Positions 1-7,900 are shown, numbered from the stretch's first letter. The stretch is 10,161 bases of DNA from JABWAJ01 sp046153985 (GCA_046153985.1 JBJXFD010000115.1:1-10161); one strand, 5' to 3'. The notes: a model not told the origin generated them from the letters alone. Numbers and translations are program-made.

Positions 1-3000
1 AGATGAAAAACCCGAATACATCATGGATAGAGTTGCCTACCTTTTCGCAATACTCTTCAGAGGCAAACACAAAACGGAAGCTTACAGTAGATTGCGTGGG
101 TATAAAATCGAATTCCAGGCTGGCCCGGTCGTAGAGGGTTCCTGTGGTCAGGGTGGCTAAATCGGCATCCGGCGTTACGCCGCCAACTCCGCTGCCCGCA
201 TTGTCGCTGTTGTTTGGGCCGATAGCCAATGTACCTGGGCCGGTAGTTAAAATGACGCCCGCATCGAAACCGATATTGGTTTGGCCATTGGTGAAAACGC
301 CCAACTGATTGGCTTGCCCCTGCGTCGTCACATTGCTGATGTCGAAACAATTGCCACCAACCAGTACGTCTTTCACCAATACATCCCCGGAAATTCCGGG
401 CTGCACGCCAAGCACGGCTAAAGCTTCCTGTTGCGGACTGTTGTTTATTATGTTTTGAATTAAATCTGAAGTCGGGTCAGGCGCTTGTACATTGCCTCCC
501 GTCGTGCAGGGATACGTACAGATGAGTTCGCTGACGTCCACGCACCCGTCGTCTGCGACGCAGCAAATGGAATGCGTGCCTTTTGGGAATTGCATTCCCG
601 GGGTGATCTGCACGAGGCCCCCAGCAGTCACGAGGTAACAGGTAATCGCTGGGTTAGGATTGCAATTATCTGTTGCCGTGGGTTCTGGCAATATGCCGGT
701 GAAAAAGCATTGTCCGGGATTGGTATTGACGGTCAAATCCTGCGGACAGGCAATTGTGGGCGGCACATTGTCAATCACCACAATATTTTGCACACAGGTA
801 GCCTCGTTGCCACAAGCATCCGTTGCCGTCCAGGTGCGGGTAATCAGGGCATTGCAGGGCAGCGTACCCGTGACCACATCGGCAAAAGTAATGGCCGGAT
901 TGGGATCGCAAAGATCGGTCGCGGTGGCCATACCGGTCACGGCAGGGGAGATGTCTTCGCCGCAGGTCAGGTTAATATTCGGCGGACACATGATCATTGG
1001 AGGAACGCCCTCAATGGTTTGTATTTCAGTGGTGCAGGTACTCGTATTTCCGCACAAATCGGTCACCGTGAGCGTGATCGGGAAAATGCCGCAGCCTGTC
1101 ACCACCGTCGGGCTTACGCTCATGGATTGTATCTGGCAGTTGTCGGTGGAGCCGGAATTAATCATGTCCACGGTTACTGGGAGGGTGCAATCGGGATGTA
1201 ATTCGTAGCCTTGCCCGGGCGCGCACAGAGCTACGGGCGGCACATTGTCCTGCACGAGAATCGTTTGCACACAGGTACGCGTAACCCCACATTCATCCAT
1301 CGCTGTCCAGGTTCGGAGCACCGTCCCGTTGCAGGGCATCATTCCGCTGGTATTGTCAGAAAAAGTAATGTTCGGGTTTTGGCCGCTACAAGCTCCCGTC
1401 AGGGTAGCAAAACCGGTGACAGCGGGCGACAGGTCGGTATTACACCGTACCGTGATGTTCAGCGGACAGGTTAATACCGGTTGCTGAGGGTATTTAATGG
1501 TTACATTTTTGCAAATTGTGTTGCTGCACCCGTTACCCGTAACCGTAAGGCAGACGTTGTAGGTAGCGCATTGAGCTGGATAAGTATGGATCGGATTTAC
1601 GGCAATGGAAGTGTGGGGGATGCCGCCGGTCGAATAGCCGAAATTCCAGGAATAACTGAGCGGTGCAGGGCCGGTGGAGGTATTGGTAAAACTGACAGTT
1701 TGGTTACAATCCGGAAATTGAAAATTGAAATCTGCCACGCAGGGAACGGTGTTGCACGCGTTGCCCTGTTGCCAGGTGCGCAAACTTCCGGTCAGGTTGG
1801 TACTCGTCGGCAAGTCATAAAGGTCCGCATCCGGCAGTTGCGGGCCGCTGTAGAGGAGGTTGCCGGGAAAAACAGCGCCATTGTCGTCGGTCGTAAAACA
1901 AGCATCCAGGTCTAAGCTGCTCAGAGAAACGAACCCGCATAACTGTCCGAAACCGCCTGAAACGGGTGTTCTGCCGTCTGCGTAGGCCAATTGATTGAGT
2001 GATGTTAAAGTCATAGTTCCGGCAGTCGTCGTCGTAAAGCCGTTGTCGAGGAATTTCACCCAGTCCAGGGTTGGAGCGCCGCCTGTTTCCGTTAATCTGT
2101 TGACGGATTCTTTATTTCCCTTCTTCGCGGTTACATAAATTCCGCCCGCCGGCAATACCTGACGTATTTCGTTCACACCCTCTAAAACTACATCCCACAG
2201 CCCAATCAGATCAGCATCGAATTTCATGACATAATGCTGGCCGTTTTGCAACCCTGTACCGGTCGCATACACGCTTCCACCGAAGCCTTGAGCAAGGTCT
2301 TCAAACACAAAAGTTCCGTCCGGAGTGACCCCGTTGAAAGGCTGCCCTGCGTTGTCCGTGCGTATGATAACGCCTTGCGCGTCTAAATTGGCTGCGATGA
2401 GCAAATCTCCGTTGGGCAGGGCTTCGAGATCGCGGGGGATTTTGCTGCCGTTAAAAAAAATGGGGCCGAAGTAGAGTTTTTTCCAGTTCAGTGCGCCATT
2501 TTCACTCAGGTTCATCAAAAACATTTCCGTATTCGAGGTCATCACATCGGTTTGAGCACCCAAGACATAATATGGAAAAAGAGGGGTTTGTGCCCCCGGG
2601 TTTTGCACAATGCGCAGGAATCCATCTCTCTGGGGCTGGTCGTAAGCGCGCACCCAAGAGAAAGCGCCGGCTGCCGTCACCAACCCCATGATGCTCCGAC
2701 TGGTATTGTCGTCGGGCAGCGAATGCCCCACCACCAACAGGTTGCCGCCAGGGGTGAGCACCGCGTCGTTCCATTGCGAGGCGACATTCAGACTCAGAGT
2801 CCATTGCAATTCCCCCAAAGCGTTCAGCCTCGTCACCGTTGCCCGGGCTGGCTGGCCATTGGTAATTTCACCACTTCCCAACACGTAGTAGTTGGTTCCA
2901 CTTTGAATTACTTTGGAAAAAGATTCGTCTAAGTTCGTGCCGAACTGGCGTTGGAATTGGGCTTGCCCCGGTATCGCAAATAAAAAAACGATCCAGATGG

Positions 3001-3037
3001 AAAGCAGTGCAGCAATTTTGTTTGGTGTAGTGTTCAT
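1..3037 (-). CDS. Secreted multidomain surface protein with PKD, HYR and choice-of-anchor L domains (partial)
   Basis: The reading frame opens at an ATG at 3037-3035 and stays open to the left edge, giving 1012 codons without a stop; the C-terminus is outside the window. Residues 1-26 form a signal peptide (basic start, hydrophobic IAALLSIWIVFLFAIPG, cleavage after GQA). Residues 27 to about 425 contain repeated strands such as GELQW and GALNWKKLY, as in beta-propeller-like regions. About 433-515 is a PKD-like domain (FTNTSTG, SYSWNFG, NVCLTVTGNGC). Four HYR-like modules follow, at about 515-600, 600-680, 680-757 and 757-845, each linked by DNVPP or similar and rich in cysteine (RTWTATDACGN). 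From about 855 a choice-of-anchor L domain begins, with FVFASEEYCEKVGNSIHDVF near residues 988-1007. Proteins of this design in Bacteroidota are usually exported by Sec and T9SS and anchored or released at the cell surface as adhesins; that role, and a sorting domain at the unseen end, are inferred. No enzyme motif is visible. Confidence 0.9.
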   Translation of the reverse strand, partial: MNTTPNKIAALLSIWIVFLFAIPGQAQFQRQFGTNLDESFSKVIQSGTNYYVLGSGEITNGQPARATVTRLNALGELQWTLSLNVASQWNDAVLTPGGNLLVVGHSLPDDNTSRSIMGLVTAAGAFSWVRAYDQPQRDGFLRIVQNPGAQTPLFPYYVLGAQTDVMTSNTEMFLMNLSENGALNWKKLYFGPIFFNGSKIPRDLEALPNGDLLIAANLDAQGVIIRTDNAGQPFNGVTPDGTFVFEDLAQGFGGSVYATGTGLQNGQHYVMKFDADLIGLWDVVLEGVNEIRQVLPAGGIYVTAKKGNKESVNRLTETGGAPTLDWVKFLDNGFTTTTAGTMTLTSLNQLAYADGRTPVSGGFGQLCGFVSLSSLDLDACFTTDDNGAVFPGNLLYSGPQLPDADLYDLPTSTNLTGSLRTWQQGNACNTVPCVADFNFQFPDCNQTVSFTNTSTGPAPLSYSWNFGYSTGGIPHTSIAVNPIHTYPAQCATYNVCLTVTGNGCSNTICKNVTIKYPQQPVLTCPLNITVRCNTDLSPAVTGFATLTGACSGQNPNITFSDNTSGMMPCNGTVLRTWTAMDECGVTRTCVQTILVQDNVPPVALCAPGQGYELHPDCTLPVTVDMINSGSTDNCQIQSMSVSPTVVTGCGIFPITLTVTDLCGNTSTCTTEIQTIEGVPPMIMCPPNINLTCGEDISPAVTGMATATDLCDPNPAITFADVVTGTLPCNALITRTWTATDACGNEATCVQNIVVIDNVPPTIACPQDLTVNTNPGQCFFTGILPEPTATDNCNPNPAITCYLVTAGGLVQITPGMQFPKGTHSICCVADDGCVDVSELICTYPCTTGGNVQAPDPTSDLIQNIINNSPQQEALAVLGVQPGISGDVLVKDVLVGGNCFDISNVTTQGQANQLGVFTNGQTNIGFDAGVILTTGPGTLAIGPNNSDNAGSGVGGVTPDADLATLTTGTLYDRASLEFDFIPTQSTVSFRFVFASEEYCEKVGNSIHDVFGFFI

Positions 3038-3068
3038 CGTGCGCGTAATTGAACTGGTGAATGGTTGT

Positions 3069-3074
3069 ATTATA
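3069..3074 (-). promoter_or_regulatory. Possible proximal promoter box of the surface protein gene
   Basis: Read on the minus strand, TATAAT occurs about 32 bases before the start codon of the surface protein gene, within TTTATAATAC. It lies downstream of the terminator-like hairpin at 3140-3190, so it could give transcription that does not depend on reading through that hairpin. Bacteroidota usually use TAnnTTTG rather than TATAAT, and no matching upstream element is seen, so this is weak. Confidence 0.2.
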
Positions 3075-3139
3075 AACAAGTCGCTTAGGAGGGCCTTGTG
3101 ACTATCCTGATGGAGATCCTTATGCTGCTGTTCACACAC

Positions 3140-3190
3140 AAAAAAAGCCGTACAAGCTACACCCGGAAACGGATATGCCCATACGGCTTT
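3140..3190 (-). terminator. Rho-independent-terminator-like hairpin in the leader region
   Basis: On the minus strand AAAGCCGTA (3190-3182) pairs perfectly with TACGGCTTT (3152-3144), and a run of T continues to 3140, giving TTTTTTT. Inside the loop a second stem of about 7 bp with wobbles (ATATCCG with CGGGTGT, tetraloop TTTC) can form, separated by a small internal loop. It sits about 128 bases after the orphan sorting domain stop and about 100 bases before the surface protein start. It may be the old terminator of the sorting-domain gene, an attenuator in the surface protein leader, or the end of a short RNA begun at the box at 3239-3250. The sequence does not decide between these. Confidence 0.6.
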
Positions 3191-3238
3191 CTTTGGTTGC
3201 TTTGATTTTTTGGAGCGGCATCTGCCACCGGATTTGGC

Positions 3239-3250
3239 ATACAAATATGC
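3239..3250 (-). promoter_or_regulatory. Promoter-like box GCATATTTGTAT (site A promoter)
   Basis: The minus strand reads GCATATTTGTAT here. CATATTTG differs by one base from the Bacteroidota -7 consensus TAnnTTTG. The same 12-base box with one change (GCATCTTTGTAT) is found at 4732-4743, and both lie exactly 34 bp (first base of the 8-mer to the first operator base) from a paired ATTCGG repeat in the same orientation. No -33 TTG element is evident, as expected of an activator-dependent promoter. A transcript would start near 3235 and meet the hairpin at 3140-3190 after about 45 bases. Confidence 0.5.
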
Positions 3251-3282
3251 TATAAAATCCAATGCCCTGCCAAAATCAATGC

Positions 3283-3310
3283 GATTCGGTTAGAAATTGA
3301 TGATATTCGG
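3283..3310 (-). promoter_or_regulatory. Putative LytTR operator, site A
   Basis: Two copies of ATTCGG (3284-3289 and 3305-3310) stand in direct orientation with a period of 21 bp; on the minus strand they read ACCGAAT ... ACCGAAT. Paired 9-bp direct repeats about 21 bp apart are the known binding pattern of LytTR-domain regulators (AgrA, ComE, VirR), and a LytTR regulator is encoded at 8057-8800. Related sites are at 4776-4803 and 7991-8017. The likely target is the box at 3239-3250 and whatever is transcribed leftward from it. Binding is inferred. Confidence 0.5.
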
Positions 3311-3317
3311 TAATTCT

Positions 3318-3641
3318 TCATCGTGCCAACACCACCCGCTTCATCACATCCGACATTCCGGCGGATTTAACCCGAATCAAATACATGCCGTCCGTGTTGT
3401 CCGACAGGTCAATACTTTCCACCGCAGTTTGCACCTCGTCCAATTCGGCAAATTGAAGCAAATGACCTTGCAAATTGTACACTTCTATGCGCACAGGCAG
3501 GCCCGCGTATTGCGTCAAATCGACTTTCAATTCACCGGTTGTCGGGTTGGGAAAGATGCTGAAGTCGATTATCGGTTGTTCGTTACGGGTTGTTCGTAGC
3601 CATGGCGTTGCGGCATAAAATTGTGGAGGGGGAGTGAGTGT
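3318..3641 (-). pseudogene. Orphan T9SS type A C-terminal sorting domain (gene remnant)
   Basis: The frame from 3641 to the TGA at 3320-3318 encodes a typical T9SS type A sorting domain: the entry motif FSIFPNPTTGEL, then VRIEVYNLQGHLLQ, the turn IDLSDNTDGMYLIRV and the end MKRVVLAR. Such domains direct proteins across the outer membrane through the type IX system and are normally the last 70-100 residues of a long secreted protein. Here an in-frame stop (TAA, 3644-3642) lies just upstream. No ATG or GTG occurs in the frame, only a TTG at 3530 inside the domain, and no signal peptide precedes it. The rest of the cargo gene therefore seems to be missing, replaced by the opposite-strand protease gene. 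A less likely alternative is an assembly frameshift hiding more gene, but no secreted-protein sequence is seen to the right. Confidence 0.75.
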
Positions 3642-3696
3642 TTAAACGAGCCAACTCTTTGCAACCATTTTCATGAAAAAAATCCGGGGATTTGAC

Positions 3697-3704
3697 TATT
3701 TTTG
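3697..3704 (+). promoter_or_regulatory. Promoter -7 box of the aspartic protease gene
   Basis: TATTTTTG matches the Bacteroidota -7 consensus TAnnTTTG exactly and lies 28 bases before the protease ATG at 3733. A convincing TTG at the -33 position was not found. The leader that follows is A-rich, and no Shine-Dalgarno sequence precedes the ATG, as usual for this phylum. Confidence 0.5.
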
Positions 3705-3732
3705 TACTTAGTTCAACATAAAACAAAGTATC

Positions 3733-4152
3733 ATGGGCTTAGTCCACGCTGAAATCGAATTAATTAATGGCAGAGATGCAGATGATTTTGAAGACGGCCT
3801 GATTTTAGAAAATGAAATCCGGAGTATGACCGTCCGAATGAATGTGGATTCAGGGGCGATCATGCTTTCCATTAATGAAAATATCCAGCATCAACTTGGG
3901 CTTCGAACCCGCGAAATGCGGCCCTGCCAATTAGCCGACGGCAGTTATGTTGGCTTACCGGTCGTTTGGCCTGTTATGGTTCGGTTTGGCAACCGAAAAA
4001 GCGTGACTGGGGCTCTGGTGTTACCGAATGATGCGGAGCCCCTACTGGGCGCAATCCCGATGGAAGAAATGGATCTTTTGATAGATCCTGCCAGAGGCCG
4101 CCTGATCCCAAATCCAGAACATCCGAACGAGCCCGTTATGGCATTACGTTGA
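3733..4152 (+). CDS. Clan AA (retropepsin-like) aspartic protease family protein
   Basis: This 139-residue protein carries the single-lobe aspartic protease signature: the catalytic loop VDSGA (D39-S40-G41) after a short beta region, and the second family motif EPLLGAIPMEEMDLLIDP (about 102-119), followed by the conserved-looking end RLIPNPEHPNEP. Its length fits the small bacterial clan AA proteins, which act as homodimers with one aspartate per chain. No signal peptide or membrane segment is present, so it is probably cytoplasmic. The substrate is unknown. The ATG at 3733 is supported by the promoter box at 3697-3704. The last 9 bases overlap the 3' end of the convergent gene at 4144-4698, so the two genes share their ends. 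The family call is by motif and strong; any biological role would be a guess. Confidence 0.85.
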   Translation: MGLVHAEIELINGRDADDFEDGLILENEIRSMTVRMNVDSGAIMLSINENIQHQLGLRTREMRPCQLADGSYVGLPVVWPVMVRFGNRKSVTGALVLPNDAEPLLGAIPMEEMDLLIDPARGRLIPNPEHPNEPVMALR

Positions 4153-4698
4153 AAAACCAAACCATCGTTTAATCCTTCTCCATATACTTTTCCCAGGTGC
4201 TTGCTCCCCCGGCATTTGCTCTGCCAATTCCCAAAGCAGGTATTTGGTTTTGTGCTGGATGAGTTCCCAGCTTGCCAACTCGATGGCGCCTTTTTCGTAT
4301 TGTTGCCTGCCGATCTCGTATTGGGCCTGCATGGGGATAGAGCTATCCCCGAAAGCTTCACAACAGGCAAGCGCTTGGCCGATTTCATGCGCGTCTACTA
4401 AAAGCTGGAGTTGTAATTTGTTGAAGGCGAAAGATACAGGTGGTTTGTCTGTATCTTGTATGTATGCTAAATCCAGCACCGACTGATAAAGCTGCAATTG
4501 GGCCTGGCTCCAGGCTTCTGCCTCTATCTTGCCCGAATCATATTGTTGAAGGAAGGCATTAATCCGTTTTGCGAATAGGTCGGCTTCCGGAATCCCGGAC
4601 TCGAGGAGCAGTTGAACCACCATATCCGTATTGCCCAATCGCATTTGCTGTCGGAGTTGTGATTTGATCCTGTCCACTGAGCCAACTTCGTTTGCCAT
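4144..4698 (-). CDS. Small helical protein made of two related repeats, possibly EAD-like
   Basis: The 184-residue product from the ATG at 4698 is alpha-helical in character, with no signal peptide or membrane segment and a basic aromatic tail (SIWRRIKRWFGFST). Two segments resemble each other, at about residues 10-79 and 95-161. The clearest match is QQYDSGKIEAEAW (51-63) against QQYEKGAIELASW (132-144), each followed by a leucine-rich helix ending in LDLAY or WELAE. The first segment (SQLRQQMRLGNTDMVVQLLL and after) is reminiscent of effector-associated domains (EAD11-like) that serve as adaptors in bacterial conflict systems; this is a tentative resemblance. An upstream in-frame ATG at 4758 is possible, but the promoter-like box at 4732-4743 lies between the two ATGs and favours 4698. 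A putative LytTR operator (4776-4803) stands just upstream. Function is not known. Confidence 0.75.
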   Translation of the reverse strand: MANEVGSVDRIKSQLRQQMRLGNTDMVVQLLLESGIPEADLFAKRINAFLQQYDSGKIEAEAWSQAQLQLYQSVLDLAYIQDTDKPPVSFAFNKLQLQLLVDAHEIGQALACCEAFGDSSIPMQAQYEIGRQQYEKGAIELASWELIQHKTKYLLWELAEQMPGEQAPGKSIWRRIKRWFGFST

Positions 4699-4731
4699 GG
4701 CAAGTTTTGTATCTTCATAGAACCCTGAATG

Positions 4732-4743
4732 ATACAAAGATGC
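4732..4743 (-). promoter_or_regulatory. Promoter-like box GCATCTTTGTAT (site B promoter)
   Basis: On the minus strand this reads GCATCTTTGTAT, one base different from the box at 3239-3250, and CATCTTTG is one base from TAnnTTTG. It lies 34 bp from the operator at 4776-4803. Transcription would begin near 4729, giving a leader of about 30 bases before the ATG at 4698. No -33 element is obvious, which suits an activated promoter. Confidence 0.55.
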
Positions 4744-4775
4744 ATTTCCCCGCAACACCAGACCCGGAATTATGT

Positions 4776-4803
4776 GATTCGGTTGAAAAAGGATGTGATT
4801 CGG
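4776..4803 (-). promoter_or_regulatory. Putative LytTR operator, site B
   Basis: Two ATTCGG copies (4777-4782 and 4798-4803) stand 21 bp apart. The match extends on both sides: ATGTGATTCGGTTGAAAAA and ATGTGATTCGGTAAAAAA. On the minus strand they read ACCGAATCACAT twice. Relative to the box at 4732-4743 the pair spans roughly positions -45 to -75, where an activator would bind. Target: the gene at 4144-4698. Inferred from geometry and from the LytTR regulator encoded nearby. Confidence 0.55.
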
Positions 4804-4815
4804 TAAAAAAGGAAA

Positions 4816-4922
4816 TTTTTTTTACCACATAGGGCACATAGTTATTTTCACATAGTTCACATAGACGGCTTCCGAGTGCTATGTGGACTATGTGAAAACC
4901 CCTATGTGAACTATGTGGTAAA
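4816..4922. repeat. Imperfect palindromic repeat of CACATAG units, copy 1
   Basis: After eight T (4816-4823), a left arm (4821-4864) and a right arm (4879-4922) are inverted copies of 44 bases with 6 mismatches, around a 14-base spacer (ACGGCTTCCGAGTG). Each arm is built from CACATAG units joined by two- to seven-base spacers. The first 32 bases of the right arm, read on the minus strand, are identical to 9572-9603. It looks like a dispersed non-coding element similar to MITE or REP families. It lies between the stop codon of the kinase gene and operator site B. On the minus strand the hairpin is followed by A rather than T, so it is not a classical terminator for the kinase. Confidence 0.85.
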
Positions 4923-4945
4923 TAATTACTAGAGAGGGAGAAATC

Positions 4946-7900
4946 TTACCCCAATGGCACCTGAAGCACAACGCGCATCCCTTGAATGGTTCCATCCGCA
5001 GCGAGGATGTTTTCCCGATGAAGCGCCTCTTGCCCTGGTTGTTCGGCTAAGATGTCTAACCGGCGTTGCGTCAGCGTCATGCCTACTGATTTATGGCCGG
5101 TTTCGGAAAGGTTTTTATCGTCTGAAGTGAACCCCGGGCCATTATCGCTCACTGTTGCCAGCAGCAGGTTTTCTTTTTGTGAAAATGCAACGCTGATCCG
5201 CCCGCCTTCCTGTTTGTTTTTCATGCCATGCAACAGGGCATTTTCCACAAAAGGCTGCACCAGCATGGGCGGCACGAAAACATCTTCCGGATCAAGCTCG
5301 GGGCTGACTTCAATTTCGTACGTAAATTTTCCGCGAAAGCGCAATTGCTCTAAAACTAAGTAGTTTTCCAGCATCTCCACTTCTTCCTGCAGGCTGTGCC
5401 GGCCATCCACTGAACCGTGCAAGGCTAAACGCACCAAACGGGCGAAACGCGACAAGTAGCGCGTTGCGGAAGCGGCGTCGTTTTCGGAAATAAAATGCTG
5501 AATGCTGCCGAGGCAATTGAAGATGAAATGCGGGTTCATTTGGGCACGCAACGCTGCCGCTTCGAGGTCGCGAATTTTATTGCGCACTTCAACTTCCTGC
5601 CTTGCTTTACGCAGGCGGTCGCGGTACCAAAGACCAAATCCGATGGCTGAAATCAGCGTTATGGACATCCAGAACCACCCGGTTTGCCACCAGGCAGCGT
5701 GGATCTCAAAAACCCAGCGTGTGGGGGCGCTCCATTGTCGGGCTTCGTTTTGGGCCTGTACTTCGAAGGTGTAGGCGCCCGGCGAGAGGTTGACAAAATT
5801 GACCTCGCGGGTAGTGGAATAGACAACAGCCGTGTCTGCGCCCAGAAGCCGGTAGCGGTAAGGAATATCGCCGCCGGAACGGTAATGCAAAGCGAAAAAT
5901 CGGATGGAGAGATTGTTTTCATGGTGCGCTAATCGAAGGCCAGGGTCAAAAACTGCATTTTGGTTATTGACTAAAAGCTTTTCCAGCACTGGCGCAGGCA
6001 TCAGGAAAGGCGCCGGAAGGTCGCGAAAGCGCGCCAGGCCCTGGGCGGTTGCTACCCAAGTTTCCCCGGCAAGGGTCGTGACGTCGTTGATCTGGTTGGA
6101 GGGTAAGCCCTCTTTAACGCTGATGGTCTCAATGATCCAGCTACCCGCTGCTTGTGGCGTCAACCGGTTCAATCCGGCATTGGAACAAGCAAAAAGAACC
6201 CCTTCCGGGCTACTGTAAAGTTTGGTGATGAAATCGGAAGTTAAACCATCTTGTCGGGTAAGGTGGATAAGTACATTGTTTACATCCCGAATCAATACCC
6301 CGGCGCCGCGCAGGCTGATGGCCATCCCGCCATCGGGCATTATGATGACCCCGCGTGGCTGAAAACGCAATGCCGGATGGTCAAAAGGGGGCAGCTCATA
6401 GGCTCCGTTTCGCCAAAGTCGCAGGCCCATAGCTGTGGTTACCCAAATATTTCCGTAGCGATCTGGCGTAACCGAAAATGTACGCGCCACGAAATCCGTA
6501 TCTTCTGTTTTTCCAAGGTAAACTGCCGTCCCATTTCGAGCGTCAATTTGATGAAATCCATAGGGCGAACTGACCCAAATTGCTTTTCCGGAAGGGTCTG
6601 GCATAATCGTTTTAATGGGTACAGTTTCTGATCTTTGGGAAAAAGAATCATACCGAATGACCGGCTCCCATTGATTTTTTCCCAAATAGAAAAGCCGGTC
6701 TCCGCACCATAGTCGGCCACTGAAAGGCTCAAAGCAAATCGCCTGCACTTCCCTTGAACTTAAAGGAGGATCAGGCAATATGTGGCGCTTCCCGTTTTTA
6801 TAGTTGATGGCGGCGACCCCGACAGGGCGCATCCCGGCGAAAATGGTCGTTGCTCCATCATTGGCTAAGCACACAACATCGCTCGAAGGCAATCCGCCTT
6901 GCTGATCAAAAATTTCCAGGGCGGGGTTTTTGCAATAATAGACTCCGGCATGGTGCGTTGCTGCCCACCAACCGCCTTCGCGATCAAAGCCGACATTGGT
7001 CACGAAAAGCCCCGGTAACAGGTTTCTGGATTCGCCCCGTTGTAAATGTTCGATAGAAGCAAAATGAAACAACCCGACATTATTGCCTTGATGCGATGCG
7101 ACCAATATTCCCCCGTCAGGCAATTCTAATAGTTCTTCTGCAAATAGTTTAGCGGGCGCCTGCCAAACGATCCGGTTGTTGCGGATGAGATAAAAAGCGT
7201 TCTCGCAGTAGAAAACAAAATCTCCGTTGCGCAATTTCCAGACGCCGGTTTTTGACGGAACTTCTAAAAGACTAATCTGGATTTTTCCCTGCCAAATGGC
7301 CCTTTCCTCTTTCCAATGCCAAATTTCAAAGGGTCTGATTGCAGAAGGCTTGGTTTCACGAAGGTATTCAGCAGTAGCAAATGGGGTGTAAATCAGTTTC
7401 CCGCCCACCTCCGCAAACATAAACCCTTCCCTGGGCGAACCCTTGATGGCCTTCGGAATGCCGTCTTTGCTTACGGTCAAAAAGCCGAACCCGGCCAGCG
7501 CCAGCCATCCTGAACTATCTTTGCCAACTCCCAATTGCTGGATTTGTCTGGATTTTCCCCGGTAAGGTTCCGTCACTTTATTGTACTTCCAGGCGCGCAC
7601 GGTGTCGTTTTCAATAAACCAAACCGACCCGTCCAAACGTGCAAACCAAATTTTTCCCGTTGAATCTTCTGCCGGCACAAAAGCCTCGCTGCCGCGCATG
7701 GCACTGGTATCTACCGGTTGGATGAATTCGTAACCATTGAAGCGGCAAATTCCCTGGTCGGTGACAAACCAAAGGTAGCCCTGTCGATCCTCCAGCATGT
7801 CGTATACTATATTGCCCGGCAAGCCCTGATCGACAGTAAAATTACGCCAGGAAAGGTGCTGGGCAGATACAGCCTCCTGCCCAACCCACAGTAAAAACAA

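Noticed and set aside
485..1915. Several open frames on the plus strand, with translations rich in R, G, H and I
   Set aside because: They lie opposite the continuous 1012-codon surface protein frame, whose product has a signal peptide and clear PKD, HYR and anchor L motifs. The plus-strand products have no recognisable motif.
2502..2804. A minus-strand open frame of 100 codons in another frame
   Set aside because: It overlaps the propeller-like part of the surface protein out of frame and has no plausible start context or domain.
3297..3599. A plus-strand open frame of 100 codons
   Set aside because: It is antisense to the T9SS sorting domain, which has a strong family signature on the minus strand.
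4699..4758. Longer start (ATG at 4758) for the duplicated-helix protein
   Set aside because: The promoter-like box at 4732-4743 lies downstream of that ATG, so its transcript would not include it. The added 20 residues show no pattern. It cannot be fully excluded.
4816..4922. CACATAG units read as a small CRISPR array
   Set aside because: The units are 7 bases with very short spacers and an inverted arrangement. CRISPR repeats are longer, direct and separated by spacers of 25-40 bases, and no cas gene is present.
4816..4922. The palindrome as the terminator of the kinase gene
   Set aside because: Read in the direction of the kinase gene, the hairpin is followed by A residues, not T, so it lacks the expected tract.
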